A DNA stretch of 40,675 nt from contig NHFY01000005.1 in the NCBI GenBank assembly GCA_002170165.1, positions 1-40,675 on the forward strand, given 5' to 3'. This document shows positions 1 through 8,561 of the stretch, in pieces. Origin of the DNA: Flavobacteriales bacterium TMED123 (lineage in GTDB: Bacteria; Bacteroidota; Bacteroidia; Flavobacteriales; BACL11). The notes under the pieces are model-generated. The model was not told the origin of the DNA, did not search any database, and was given only the letters and a program-made list of their open reading frames with translations. A program made the translations under genes and the position numbers. Position 1 is the first letter of the stretch. Each line of letters starts with the position of its first letter.

Positions 1-1614
1 AATTAATTTTCTACTAATAGCTGTTTTATCTGATTTTATATTCATCAAATAAGTACCGCTACTAAAAGCAGTTGTATTAATTTTTATTGCATTTGCATTC
101 ACTTGTTTACTATAAACAATTTGTCCAGTGATATTGTAAATTTCAATGCTAGTGATTGATGCTGCATAACTTACTACATGTACTTTTCCAGCAGTAGGGT
201 TAGGAAAAATTTCTGTTGAGAAATCAATAACCTCTTCAATAGATGTTGTCATCAAAGTATCTAAACCAAGAGCTAAGAACATTCTAGGATTTAAATAACC
301 TTGTATGGTATCTAAATAAGCGTTTCCTTTTACTGCAGACATATTAGGATTTCCTAACATTGAATTTGCAGGACCATATCCAGCAGGAGAGCTATGAATG
401 GCTTGATGCATATTATCATACCATGTATTATCCCACCAGTCCCATGGAGCTCCTTCTTCTTCATTGTACTCCATAAAAGCATTAGGAGTAGTTGTGTCAG
501 GTGTTGGTGTTAAAAAAGGAAAAAGACCATCATATCCATTATTGTTGATATTAGCTGTAGTGGTAAAGCCATCAGAGAATCCTGCATTTGCAAAAATTGC
601 ATTATTCCCATTTATAGCTTGATGTTTTTGTACTATATAACTCCCTTGACATTCAACTACAAAATCATTTGTAGTAGGTACAATCACATCTCCATTAGCA
701 TATGGAGCGTAAGGGTCCTTAGTACAATGGAAACTTACCATTGGCACATCACCAGCTTCAAGCCAAGAGCTGTCTGCAAGTGCACCACCAACATTAAAAG
801 CCATACTAATATCATTGTCGTATAAAGGCCAGTTTGGTATATTCATCCATGCAGTTCCAATTGGCTGTCCGGTTATAGAATCTAAAATAGGAACACCTGC
901 AGAATCAGTACCATCATAATTCCCCATAAAAGGAGGGTAAACATAAGGCTGCATAGTGGTTAGGTTGAAGAACTTAGTAAGATAGATTTCTTGCCATGGC
1001 GTATTATCACCAACTGTATCTAAAGTAGCGTAAGCTAATGAGATATAAGAGCCAGTTCCGTGTCCTCCAAGTGCAATTTTTGTATGATCAATACCATAAG
1101 GATTACCATCCGCAGCTACCGATTTATTTAAAAAACGAACTAATGCTTTTGCGTCTTGAACACCTCTATAAGCAGCTTGTAATAAGGTTGAAGTTCTTGT
1201 ATCTTGATCTTGTGATGTAGGATTCCAGCCCAAACGATAATTCATTGCAACTGCTACATAACCTTTTTTGGCCCAACGCATACATTGATGAACAACAGAA
1301 GAGTCAAGCTTATCTCCAGTTGCTTGCCCGTTAATTACAGGAGGTAAGAAGATTCCAGTGTGCGCTAAAATAACTACAGGACGATCTGTTAAACTATCTC
1401 CGCTTGGTTCATAAATATCGCATAGTAAAGGCATTAATGTTGGTTGCCCGCCAGAAAGCAAAGGTAATATGCTGATATTTTCAGCATACTGTACATCTGA
1501 TGTAACCGTTACTGAAGAAAAGATATCGTCAAGATATCGCATGTGTTGTGCATTCACACTTACTGCACTTAAGGTTATGGTAAATGCAATAAAGATTCGT
1601 AATACTTTTTTCAT
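1..1614 (-). CDS. Secreted alpha/beta-hydrolase-like protein with T9SS type A sorting domain (3' end cut by window edge)
   Basis: The gene starts at ATG 1614 and reads without a stop for 538 codons to the left edge, so only the last few residues are missing. Residues 1-23 form a Sec signal peptide ending ..VNAQ. The body resembles the alpha/beta hydrolases secreted by Bacteroidota: PVVILAHTG near residue 78, then AYRGVQDAKALVRFL leading into YGIDHTKIALGGHGTGSY near residues 185-200, where the nucleophile elbow is expected. That elbow reads G-H-G-T-G, so glycine stands where the catalytic serine should be, and activity is doubtful. The last 75 residues or so are a type A sorting domain (FPNPTAGKVHVV, IYNITGQIVYS, SSGTYLMNI, SRKLI), which directs export through T9SS and attachment to or release from the cell surface. 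The substrate is unknown. The family call is by recognition; the sorting domain is the firmest part. Confidence 0.8.
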   Translation of the reverse strand, partial: MKKVLRIFIAFTITLSAVSVNAQHMRYLDDIFSSVTVTSDVQYAENISILPLLSGGQPTLMPLLCDIYEPSGDSLTDRPVVILAHTGIFLPPVINGQATGDKLDSSVVHQCMRWAKKGYVAVAMNYRLGWNPTSQDQDTRTSTLLQAAYRGVQDAKALVRFLNKSVAADGNPYGIDHTKIALGGHGTGSYISLAYATLDTVGDNTPWQEIYLTKFFNLTTMQPYVYPPFMGNYDGTDSAGVPILDSITGQPIGTAWMNIPNWPLYDNDISMAFNVGGALADSSWLEAGDVPMVSFHCTKDPYAPYANGDVIVPTTNDFVVECQGSYIVQKHQAINGNNAIFANAGFSDGFTTTANINNNGYDGLFPFLTPTPDTTTPNAFMEYNEEEGAPWDWWDNTWYDNMHQAIHSSPAGYGPANSMLGNPNMSAVKGNAYLDTIQGYLNPRMFLALGLDTLMTTSIEEVIDFSTEIFPNPTAGKVHVVSYAASITSIEIYNITGQIVYSKQVNANAIKINTTAFSSGTYLMNIKSDKTAISRKLI

Positions 1615-1656
1615 ATTTTTTTGATTTTTGATTTAAGGAACAATATTACTAATTTT

Positions 1657-4518
1657 TTAGTAAATCTCAAGAAGAAGGGAACAATAAAGCATTCTACCAA
1701 TATATGGACCTCCATAAACCTCGTAATGTTCATTGTCTAATAAATTAGAAGCACCTAACTTAATGGTTGTTTTCAATTTTGGTATCGCTTTGCTTATTTG
1801 TGCATCTAACAAACTGTATGTAGGTACAAAACCTGTAAATTGAGGAGATCCTTCGTATTGAAATCCTTCTACCCATTTATAGTTAATACTAAAACCGTAA
1901 TTTTTTAATAAACTGTGTTTGTTACTAAGATGAATTTCTCTTCCTATTAAGCCAATATTATATTTATATTCTGGAGTGTTGTAAGCAGGAATAATAGGAT
2001 CCTCTGTTCCTTTTTTATTAAGTTTATTCCAAGAAATATTACCATTAATTGTAAAAGATGAATTCAAAAAATAATTTAATCCAACAGAACCTCCTTTAGT
2101 GGTTACTATATTGGTAGCATTTGCTGCCATTCGATACGCTTGAATAGATGGCAATGAGATAGCGTTCCCACCATTATACTCATAATAATTAAATTTTACA
2201 CCAATCTTATAGCCAATAAAATCAGTATATCGTGAATAATAATAGTTAGCATCAATATACAAACGATCAAAAAGTGTAGTTCTATAACCAACCTCAATCA
2301 ATCTAGTCTTTTCAGGACGAATAGGGTCTATTTTAAAGAATTTTAAACTATCAATATGTCTGTTTTCTAGTGGAGGTAGAAAATAGTTGGTTAACGATTC
2401 GACTGTCACCATATTTTCTTTAGAATTATCAAAGTGTGGACCACCATCAGAGCCATGCCCTGATAAATTTCCAATCAAGATTGCCCTTCCTGTATTGTAA
2501 AACAAATATTGATCCGAAAGAGTAGGGTTTCTTATTGCAGAAGAAAAAGAAAAGCGAAAAACATCTTGTTCGTTAGGCTTATATACTATCGATATTGCGG
2601 GGGAAAAAAGAAAATCAAAATTCTCATTTTTATCCAAACGAAAAGTCCCATTTACCTTTAAAGATTCTCCTAAAACATCTTTTTCAATTCCTGAATAAAT
2701 TCCAAACTCCTTATTTACAATTGGCACATCATTTGTGTCAATAAAAATACTCCCTTTAGAATCAGGTTGGTAAATTCTGAAATTTGCACCTACTTTTACT
2801 TTAGCAAACATTGGGTCAAATTGATATTCTCCATGAAGATGATTCAATGCAGATTTATCATAAAAACCTGTTCCACCTTCCAAAAATGTTGTTTTTGAAG
2901 TGATTTCTTTTAACGCTTGTTCAAAGCTGTCTGTTCCTGGAATTAAAAGATTCTGATCCGCAATAGCCCTTGTTTCATCATGCGCTGCAATTATTGCAGT
3001 TGTATTTTCTAACAAAACAGAATCGCTCAAAACATACCACTCATCAAAAGTGATAGTGTCTCCCATAAATCCCCAGATGGCTTCAGGTGGATTACCTCCA
3101 AAACCTATAACTGAGGGTGTTCCCCAATTTATACCAGTCCAAGAGAATTTGTCTCTAAATTTAGTTTTGTATTTTGAATACCAATTGCTATTATCTCCGG
3201 ATAATTCTTGAATTTTCAAGGCTGTAAATACAGCATCATAAGATTTTCCGGCATCTTCCTTTGAGCGATAAATTCTAATAAAAAATTTATCTTTTTTATT
3301 AATTTCTAAACGGTTTTGAAAAAATTGTATGCCTTTTAAGCTAAAACGATTTTCTCCTTGATAAACTGTAGTTCCTGTTCCATAATTAAGAGCGTAAATA
3401 ATTTCGGTATTTTCTCTAATCTTATAATGAAGTGCAGTTGCTGCTTTCATGTTATTAGTATTGTAATCTACAATATCTTTTTCTAAATAACCACTTCTGT
3501 GAAATTTTCCTAAGCCAGGATATTGAATGTAATTCAAGTTTAAATTGGTGGTCATGTCATTCAAATTTCCGTCAGTATCTTCATCACCATATCGATTTAC
3601 AGCATCATAACCTCCAGGATTATTTTCGTCCATTTCAGTTCCATCAACTGGCGTTAAATTATTAGCTTCCCAATCATAAGCTTGCATATATGAGAAGTTG
3701 ATTTTATAGGCAAACTTCTCCTCACCATTCTTATTTTTTACAACCTCTGAAAAGCGAAAGGCATTTTCGATTAAATTTCTTTCCCCAACTTTATAAGAAA
3801 CAGCAAGCCCTGGCCTAATAAAAGGGCTTCTTGTTGTCATGCTAATTACCCCATTAAAAGCATTAGGACCATAATAGGCAGAACTTGCTCCTTGAATAAC
3901 CTCTACTTTCATGACATCCAATTCAGATGCTCCCAAAAAATTACCTAAGGAGAAATTAAGTCCTGGTGCTTGATTATCAACCCCATCAATAATTTGCAAT
4001 GAACGAACAGGAGATGTGCTATTAAATCCTCTGGTATTTATAATCTTAAAACCTAAACTTGCTGCTGTAATATCAACCCCTTTTAACGCACCTAAACCAT
4101 CATAAAAGTTGGCAGCAGGAGTTTCTTTAATTGCCATAATATCCATTGCTTCAACCGTTAAAGCGGACTCTTTCTGTTTTTGAGAGAGCCTGCTATCAAT
4201 CACCCTTACCTCCTCTAATGTTTTATTATCTGCTGAAAGAAAAACGATTCTATCTTTTTTATTAGATTTGATAATAACTTCTTTCTCAGTATATCCTAAA
4301 TAACTAATTATTAAAGTGATAGGAAAGCTCTTTGAAGAAGTTATTTGAAACATACCATCTAAATTAGTAGCTGTACCATTTGTCGTGTTTTTAACAATTA
4401 CATTAGCACCAATTAATTCTTCCTTTGTGTCTTTATCCTTAATTGTGCCAGAAATCATATTTTGCCCATAAGTAATATGACTGCTAATAAGTAAAAAAAG
4501 AATAAAAATCTTTCTCAT
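1657..4518 (-). CDS. TonB-dependent outer-membrane receptor with carboxypeptidase-regulatory-like domain
   Basis: A 953-residue outer-membrane protein. Residues 1-19 are a signal peptide ending ..THITYGQ-type. Residues ~22-95 are the CarboxypepD_reg-like beta-sandwich (ISGTIKDKDTKEELIGANV, DGMFQI, ISYLGYTEKEV) common on Bacteroidota receptors. A plug domain follows at ~105-235 (LGALKGVDI, NTRGFNS, LQIIDGVDNQAPGL, VIQGASSAYYGPNAFNGVISM), and then a long beta-barrel whose last residue is aromatic (LLLEIY). The family imports large ligands such as siderophores, cobalamin or polymers using TonB energy. No SusD partner lies beside it, so it is not an obvious polysaccharide locus and the ligand cannot be named. 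It lies 42 bases upstream of the T9SS hydrolase-like gene and could be cotranscribed with it. It is divergent from the aminotransferase gene, sharing a 48-base intergenic region. Confidence 0.93.
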   Translation of the reverse strand: MRKIFILFLLISSHITYGQNMISGTIKDKDTKEELIGANVIVKNTTNGTATNLDGMFQITSSKSFPITLIISYLGYTEKEVIIKSNKKDRIVFLSADNKTLEEVRVIDSRLSQKQKESALTVEAMDIMAIKETPAANFYDGLGALKGVDITAASLGFKIINTRGFNSTSPVRSLQIIDGVDNQAPGLNFSLGNFLGASELDVMKVEVIQGASSAYYGPNAFNGVISMTTRSPFIRPGLAVSYKVGERNLIENAFRFSEVVKNKNGEEKFAYKINFSYMQAYDWEANNLTPVDGTEMDENNPGGYDAVNRYGDEDTDGNLNDMTTNLNLNYIQYPGLGKFHRSGYLEKDIVDYNTNNMKAATALHYKIRENTEIIYALNYGTGTTVYQGENRFSLKGIQFFQNRLEINKKDKFFIRIYRSKEDAGKSYDAVFTALKIQELSGDNSNWYSKYKTKFRDKFSWTGINWGTPSVIGFGGNPPEAIWGFMGDTITFDEWYVLSDSVLLENTTAIIAAHDETRAIADQNLLIPGTDSFEQALKEITSKTTFLEGGTGFYDKSALNHLHGEYQFDPMFAKVKVGANFRIYQPDSKGSIFIDTNDVPIVNKEFGIYSGIEKDVLGESLKVNGTFRLDKNENFDFLFSPAISIVYKPNEQDVFRFSFSSAIRNPTLSDQYLFYNTGRAILIGNLSGHGSDGGPHFDNSKENMVTVESLTNYFLPPLENRHIDSLKFFKIDPIRPEKTRLIEVGYRTTLFDRLYIDANYYYSRYTDFIGYKIGVKFNYYEYNGGNAISLPSIQAYRMAANATNIVTTKGGSVGLNYFLNSSFTINGNISWNKLNKKGTEDPIIPAYNTPEYKYNIGLIGREIHLSNKHSLLKNYGFSINYKWVEGFQYEGSPQFTGFVPTYSLLDAQISKAIPKLKTTIKLGASNLLDNEHYEVYGGPYIGRMLYCSLLLEIY

Positions 4519-4566
4519 ATATATTTTTTAAATAAGTTCGCAAAATACAATTTTCAAGAAGAATAA

Positions 4567-5397
4567 ATGTCAAAAATTATTTACAATAACCAATTATATG
4601 GCAAAAATGAGTTCTCCATTTCTCTAGATAATAGAGCTTTTTTATATGGAGATGGTTTGTTTGAGAGCGTGAAAGTATTTAATGGAAGGGTTTTTAATTT
4701 AGATGCCCATATGAACAGGATGTTTAAGGGTGCTAAATTGCTCAATTTAGAATTAAAAATGAGTAAAGAGGATATGCAAAATCAAATCAATTTACTTTTG
4801 AAAGAAAATAGTATTAGTGATGCTGGATATCTTAAAATAATGGTATTCAGAAATGAGGGAGGTAAATACCTTCCAATAAATAATCAATCTTCATATTTAA
4901 TTATTGCTGAAAAAGAAATGCACCAGCAATTTGAATTGAATAAAAAAGGAATTGAGTTAGGACTGTTTAGCGCACAGTTAAAGCCAATGAGTAAATTGTC
5001 AAATTTCAAAACAATAAGCGCTTTACAATCTATACTTTGCGCAAATGAATCTAGAGAAAAAGGCAAAGATGATTGCTTAATGTTAAATTCTGAAAGCAAT
5101 ATAATAGAGAGTGCCAATTCTAATGTTTTTTATGTAAAAGAGGGTGTAATCTACACGCCAAAACTATCAGAAGGCTGTGTTGATGGTGCCATGAGAAATT
5201 TGATAATAAATTTGAAGCAACTTACTTTTCAGATTCAAGAAACAAAAGTAGAGTTAAAACAGTTATTAAATGCAGATGAGGTGTTTTTAACCAATTCAAT
5301 TCAAGGAGTTCGTTGGGTTGGTAGGATTGAAAATAGTGTATTTGATCAAAAAATGGTTGCGGAAAAATTAGTAAATCAAATCAACGAATTAATTTAA
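4567..5397 (+). CDS. Class IV PLP-dependent aminotransferase (branched-chain aminotransferase / aminodeoxychorismate lyase family)
   Basis: A 276-residue fold-type IV PLP enzyme. Visible family features are DNRAFLYGDGLFESVKV at ~21-37 (the conserved GD.lFE strand), Arg51 in HMNRMFKGAKLL (phosphate binding), a candidate Schiff-base Lys148 in SNFKTIS, and SNIIESANSNVF near 175-187 (Glu that contacts the PLP ring nitrogen). Near the C-terminus, FLTNSIQGVRWV matches the usual VFLTNSL.GV motif. Members are branched-chain aminotransferases, D-amino-acid aminotransferases or 4-amino-4-deoxychorismate lyases (PabC, folate synthesis). The short length and the KT-ISALQ context fit PabC-like enzymes of Bacteroidota, but the sequence does not settle the substrate. 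The 3' end overlaps the convergent yqgE gene by 9 bases. Confidence 0.88.
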   Translation: MSKIIYNNQLYGKNEFSISLDNRAFLYGDGLFESVKVFNGRVFNLDAHMNRMFKGAKLLNLELKMSKEDMQNQINLLLKENSISDAGYLKIMVFRNEGGKYLPINNQSSYLIIAEKEMHQQFELNKKGIELGLFSAQLKPMSKLSNFKTISALQSILCANESREKGKDDCLMLNSESNIIESANSNVFYVKEGVIYTPKLSEGCVDGAMRNLIINLKQLTFQIQETKVELKQLLNADEVFLTNSIQGVRWVGRIENSVFDQKMVAEKLVNQINELI

Positions 5398-5943
5398 AAA
5401 CGGATCGGCAGGTAAATTGGTCCAAATAGCATACTTAGAATCCATTTTTTTAATAAATGAACTCCAAAGTTCTTTATTAGAGCTTAGCTTCATACAGCAC
5501 TCTTTATCAGAAGGAACAATAATCCATGAGTTTTTTCTTACTTCATACATAAGTTGATTTTTATCCCAGCCAGAATAACCAGCAAAAAATCGAATACTAT
5601 CATTATCAACTTCTTTCTTCTCTAACATTTGTTTTACAATCTCAAAATCGCCTCCCCAATATAAACCCTCCATAATTTTTTGAGAACCTTCAATTTTTGT
5701 ACCAAGTGTGTGAATATAATGCAATGAATTTCGCTCAACAGGACCACCAATATAAATTGGAAAATCAGATTTTGGAAACTGCTCAATTAAATGATGAACT
5801 TTTATTTTTGTAGGTTGGTTCAACACAAATCCAACACTTTCATTCTCATTATGAACTGCAAGTAAGATTACTGAACGAAAGAAGTTTGAATCTTCCATTG
5901 ACGGTTCAGAAATAAGTAATCTTCCTTTTTTAGGTTTTAGCAT
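5389..5943 (-). CDS. YqgE/AlgH family protein (UPF0301)
   Basis: A 184-residue cytoplasmic protein of the YqgE/AlgH family. The diagnostic N-terminal block KGRLLISEPSMEDSNFFRS-VILLA is followed by ESVGFVLNQPT, IYIGGPVERNSLHYIHT, and FFAGYSGWDKNQLMYE near residue 122, all in family order and at normal family length (~185). The biochemical role of the family is not established; AlgH was named as a regulator of alginate synthesis in Pseudomonas, which need not hold here. The gene converges on the class IV aminotransferase gene with a 9-base 3' overlap. Its upstream neighbour pdxH is divergent, 47 bases away. Confidence 0.93.
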   Translation of the reverse strand: MLKPKKGRLLISEPSMEDSNFFRSVILLAVHNENESVGFVLNQPTKIKVHHLIEQFPKSDFPIYIGGPVERNSLHYIHTLGTKIEGSQKIMEGLYWGGDFEIVKQMLEKKEVDNDSIRFFAGYSGWDKNQLMYEVRKNSWIIVPSDKECCMKLSSNKELWSSFIKKMDSKYAIWTNLPADPFLN

Positions 5944-5962
5944 TTAAGCAGTTTATTTTTAT

Positions 5963-5970
5963 TAGTTTTG
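5963..5970 (+). promoter_or_regulatory. Candidate -7 promoter box for pdxH (TAGTTTTG)
   Basis: An exact match to the Bacteroidota -7 element TANNTTTG, 20 bases before the GTG start of pdxH. Transcription would start about 5-7 bases downstream, leaving a leader of roughly 13-15 bases. I see no convincing -33 TTG element at the usual spacing. Confidence 0.45.
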
Positions 5971-5990
5971 GGGCTAATTTATAATAAAAG

Positions 5991-6638
5991 GTGAGCGATT
6001 TAAAAAGTAAAATAAAAAATTTGCGAGAAGATTTCAACATCTATAAAATTGATCTTCAAAATCTTCCCACTCATCCGATTTCTCTGTTTCATAATTGGAT
6101 GGATTTGGCTATTGAAAAAGAGAAAGAAGCCATTGCTTTTGTGCTTTCTACTGTTTCAAAAGATACCATTCCTAGCTCTAGAGTTTTGCTATTAAGGGAT
6201 TTTGATGAAGATGGATTTACTTTTTTCACCAATTATAAAAGCGCAAAATCAAAAAATATAGATTCAAACAACAAAGTAGCCTTAAATTTCTTTTGGCCTC
6301 ATTCTCAAAGACAAATTAGAATACTAGGTGATGCAGCAAAAATTCATGAAAAAGAGAGTGATCAATATTTTAGTACAAGACCAAGAGAAAGTCAGTTAGG
6401 TGCTTGGATTTCAGAGCAAAGTAAAACAATTGATTTACATTTTGATTTTACTGCTGAGATGCAGAAAATATCCAGTCAATTTGAAGGAAAAACAGTAGAG
6501 CGTCCAAAGCATTGGGGAGGGTATAAGGTAAATCCGTTAAGCATAGAGTTTTGGCAAGGACAGCCCTCTCGTCTTCATCAAAGAGTCAAATATAGTATTT
6601 GTGAGAATAAGTGGAAAATAGAGCGCTTGGCTCCTTGA
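5991..6638 (+). CDS. pdxH: Pyridoxamine 5'-phosphate oxidase
   Basis: A 215-residue FMN enzyme that oxidises pyridoxine or pyridoxamine 5'-phosphate to pyridoxal 5'-phosphate, the last step of vitamin B6 synthesis and salvage. Family motifs in order: SSRVLLLRDFDEDGFTFFTN (FMN contacts), SAKSKNI, ALNFFWP..QRQIRI.G, STRPRESQLGAW.S.QS (the highly conserved R-P-x-S-Q-x-G-A-W block), and the C-terminal IEFWQGQPSRLHQR with the FWqg-RlHdR substrate site, ending in the near-invariant W.I.RLAP. The start codon is GTG; there is no in-frame ATG upstream, and the N-terminus MSDLKSKI fits homologues. It is monocistronic and converges on the bTHX gene 4 bases away. Confidence 0.96.
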   Translation: MSDLKSKIKNLREDFNIYKIDLQNLPTHPISLFHNWMDLAIEKEKEAIAFVLSTVSKDTIPSSRVLLLRDFDEDGFTFFTNYKSAKSKNIDSNNKVALNFFWPHSQRQIRILGDAAKIHEKESDQYFSTRPRESQLGAWISEQSKTIDLHFDFTAEMQKISSQFEGKTVERPKHWGGYKVNPLSIEFWQGQPSRLHQRVKYSICENKWKIERLAP

Positions 6639-6642
6639 ATAT

Positions 6643-6837
6643 TTAATCTTTCTTTTTGGCGGCCTTCTTAGCTGTTGTCTTTTTCTTAGTAGCGGTTTTC
6701 TTTTTTACTGGTTTGTCAACTTTTTCTTCCGCTTTTTTCACCACAGTATTTGCAACAACCTTCTTTTTAGGCCTTAGTTTTCCGTACGAACCTATCCTAA
6801 TCTTTCCTTTTTTTGTTTTTCTGTCTCCTTTTCCCAT
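6643..6837 (-). CDS. 30S ribosomal protein bTHX with lysine/alanine-rich C-terminal extension
   Basis: A 64-residue, very basic protein. Residues 1-27 (MGKGDRKTKKGKIRIGSYGK followed by LRPKKK) align almost position by position with the small 30S protein Thx of Thermus, which sits in the head of the 30S subunit. After that core comes an extension of ~37 residues with repeating KKKTATKKKTTAKKAAKKK-type sequence, like a histone H1 tail or the tails seen on some Bacteroidota ribosomal proteins; its role is unknown. It is monocistronic, lies between convergent pdxH and trmH, and carries two candidate -7 boxes just upstream. Confidence 0.88.
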   Translation of the reverse strand: MGKGDRKTKKGKIRIGSYGKLRPKKKVVANTVVKKAEEKVDKPVKKKTATKKKTTAKKAAKKKD

Positions 6838-6841
6838 TTGT

Positions 6842-6862
6842 CAAATTTAAGCGCCAAATATA
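6842..6862 (-). promoter_or_regulatory. Two candidate -7 promoter boxes for the bTHX gene
   Basis: Reading the minus strand, TATATTTG (6862-6855) and TAAATTTG (6849-6842) both match TANNTTTG exactly. The nearer one ends only 4 bases before the ATG at 6837, so a transcript from it would start at or inside the start codon; the farther one would give a leader of about 12 bases. Which one is used cannot be decided from sequence. Confidence 0.45.
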
Positions 6863-6875
6863 ATAATTTATGTGT

Positions 6876-7562
6876 TTATTCCTCTTTCAACTGTTGTAGA
6901 AATCTTTTTTCAATGCCAGCAGATTCTTTAATGCTGTTTCTTAACCAGTTTAAAAGCGCTATACTTTGTTCTTTATCAGACAATTGCCAAGTCTCATTAA
7001 CAACTCTTATTTTTCCAATTAAGGACTGCATACATAGTGCAGCTGCTACGGATATATTGTAACTTTCGGTAAATCCAAACATAGGGATTGTTACTTTTTC
7101 ATCTGCAAGGTCTAATGCGGCTTTAGATAGTCCTTCTTGTTCTGCTCCAAACAGCAATGCTATCTTCTTGCCGTTAACATTAACATCATGAATACTTTTT
7201 TTACTATGGGGTGTGGTGGCTAATATCTGAAATCCCTCATTTTTCAGATTTTGCAAACAATTCTCTGTGTTATTCTTCTTCTCATTGTAAAAAGTTTGTG
7301 TCAGCCATTTTGAGGAGCCTAATGAAATGCTAGGATGTGTGAGATATTCATTTCTGTTCTCTATAATATGCATGTTTTGGACACCAAAACAATCTGCAGT
7401 TCTCAGTACAGCACTTGCATTCTGAGAATGAAAAATATCTTCCAATACAATGCAAAGTCTGTTTGTTCTTTCTTTTAAATTTTTTTGAAATAAATTTAAT
7501 CTATCTTCAGTAACAAATTCAGAAAGATGCGATATAAGTTTTTTTGTTTGCAGTGAATTCAT
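6876..7562 (-). CDS. trmH: tRNA (guanosine(18)-2'-O)-methyltransferase, SPOUT family
   Basis: A SPOUT-class RNA 2'-O-methyltransferase of ~228 residues, the same length as E. coli TrmH (229). Motif 1 is VLEDIFHSQNASAVLRTADC (catalytic Arg in LRT, Asn in SQNASA), motif 2 is ALLFGAEQEGLS (knot SAM site), motif 3 is VTIPMFGFTESYNISVAAAL. Its product is Gm18 in the tRNA D loop. TrmH is preferred over rRNA methylases such as RlmB because there is no N-terminal L30e-like domain and the length fits. The start at 7562 shares its A with the fmt stop codon (TGATG), indicating translational coupling; an in-frame ATG two codons upstream (7568) is an alternative. Confidence 0.9.
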   Translation of the reverse strand: MNSLQTKKLISHLSEFVTEDRLNLFQKNLKERTNRLCIVLEDIFHSQNASAVLRTADCFGVQNMHIIENRNEYLTHPSISLGSSKWLTQTFYNEKKNNTENCLQNLKNEGFQILATTPHSKKSIHDVNVNGKKIALLFGAEQEGLSKAALDLADEKVTIPMFGFTESYNISVAAALCMQSLIGKIRVVNETWQLSDKEQSIALLNWLRNSIKESAGIEKRFLQQLKEE

Positions 7563-8542
7563 CAGCAAACTGTAAATGTATCTTTGAATTGAAATCCAGC
7601 TAAGAAGTTTTTAATATCCATAGCTTTTTTACCTTCCATTTGTAGTTTTAGGATGTTAACAAATCCATCTTTTACTGCAATTTTTAGATGGCTTTTATTG
7701 TCAGTAAGTATGCTATTACTCTCTAGTGTATGTGATATATTTTCTAAATCAGAAAGCAATAGTTTAACTCTTATTTTTTTGTTATTTTCAACTAGAAGAT
7801 AGAACCAGGCAGAAGGACAAATTGCCACATCTTTTAAAAGTGAATCATCTTCAAGAATTGGAGATAATCCTCTTATTAAATTGTGAATTTCAACAGCCGA
7901 ATTGCTCCAATCTATCTTAAGAAAATCTCGCTCAATTTTTGGTGCTTTTTTATCAGTTTCCCTAATTTGTTGTATAAGAGGATTTAGTGCGTTTTTTTCA
8001 ATATTTTGAATGCTTTCTAGTAGCAAATCCGCTCCTTTTTTCATCATTATATTATGTAATTGTGCAGTAGTAATGTTCTTATCCAATTCGATTTTCTCTT
8101 GCATAATAATATTGCCCTCATCTATCTTTTCATTAATAAAAAATGTGCTGATTCCAGTTTGTTTTTCCCCATTTATAATAGCCCAATTAATAGGTGCGGC
8201 ACCCCTGTAATTAGGCAAAAGAGAGGTATGTAAATTTACACTTCCTTGTTGAGGGATTTTCCACAGCTCTTGTGGTAACATCCTAAAAGCAACAACAATG
8301 AACAAGTCAGCTTCAAGATTCCTTATCTGATTGATGAAATCACTATCTTTAAGATTTTTTGGCTGAAAAACAGTAATACCTAATTCTTCTGCTTTCTGTT
8401 TTACCGCACAGGCTTTAATTTTTCTACCTCTTCCACTCACCTTTTCAGGAGGACAAACAGCAGCTAAAACTTCAAAAGAATATTGTAATTTTTCTAAAAC
8501 ATAAGCTGAGAAAAAAGGGGTGCCAAAGAATACTATTTTCAT
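7562..8542 (-). CDS. fmt: Methionyl-tRNA formyltransferase
   Basis: Formylates Met-tRNA(fMet) from 10-formyl-THF for translation initiation. From the start at 8542 the protein has 326 residues and begins MKIVFFGTPFFSAYVLEKL, the expected N-terminus. The catalytic core shows NLHTSLLPNYRGAAPINWAI (the SLLP-x-x-RG-A-AP signature with the Asn/His around it) and TGISTFFINEKIDEGNIIMQ (catalytic Asp in the DeGdi position). The C-terminal OB-fold region follows. A longer reading from 8569 adds nine residues (MVKYAKFAN) unlike other Fmt proteins. The start at 8542 is also supported by an exact -7 box (TAAATTTG) 5 bases upstream, which would make the message leaderless. trmH is coupled downstream by a TGATG overlap. 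Confidence 0.95.
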   Translation of the reverse strand: MKIVFFGTPFFSAYVLEKLQYSFEVLAAVCPPEKVSGRGRKIKACAVKQKAEELGITVFQPKNLKDSDFINQIRNLEADLFIVVAFRMLPQELWKIPQQGSVNLHTSLLPNYRGAAPINWAIINGEKQTGISTFFINEKIDEGNIIMQEKIELDKNITTAQLHNIMMKKGADLLLESIQNIEKNALNPLIQQIRETDKKAPKIERDFLKIDWSNSAVEIHNLIRGLSPILEDDSLLKDVAICPSAWFYLLVENNKKIRVKLLLSDLENISHTLESNSILTDNKSHLKIAVKDGFVNILKLQMEGKKAMDIKNFLAGFQFKDTFTVC

Positions 8543-8547
8543 ATTGG

Positions 8548-8555
8548 CAAATTTA
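8548..8555 (-). promoter_or_regulatory. Candidate -7 promoter box for fmt-trmH (TAAATTTG)
   Basis: TAAATTTG on the minus strand, an exact TANNTTTG match, with 5 bases between it and the fmt ATG at 8542. A TTTG at 8575-8572 lies 16 bases upstream, slightly short for a -33 element. The 16-base sequence from the box through ATG is TAAATTTGCCAATATG, differing at one base from the equivalent stretch before aroQ. Confidence 0.5.
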
Positions 8556-8561
8556 GCATAT

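Noticed and set aside
619-1220. Short plus-strand open frames antisense to the T9SS hydrolase-like gene
   Set aside because: The minus-strand frame is continuous over 538 codons with signal peptide and sorting domain; the plus-strand frames have no recognisable protein features.
6656-6850. Plus-strand frame opposite the bTHX gene, rich in Phe and Val
   Set aside because: It is the complement of lysine codons (AAA/AAG read as TTT/CTT); the minus strand has a clear bTHX core and promoter boxes.
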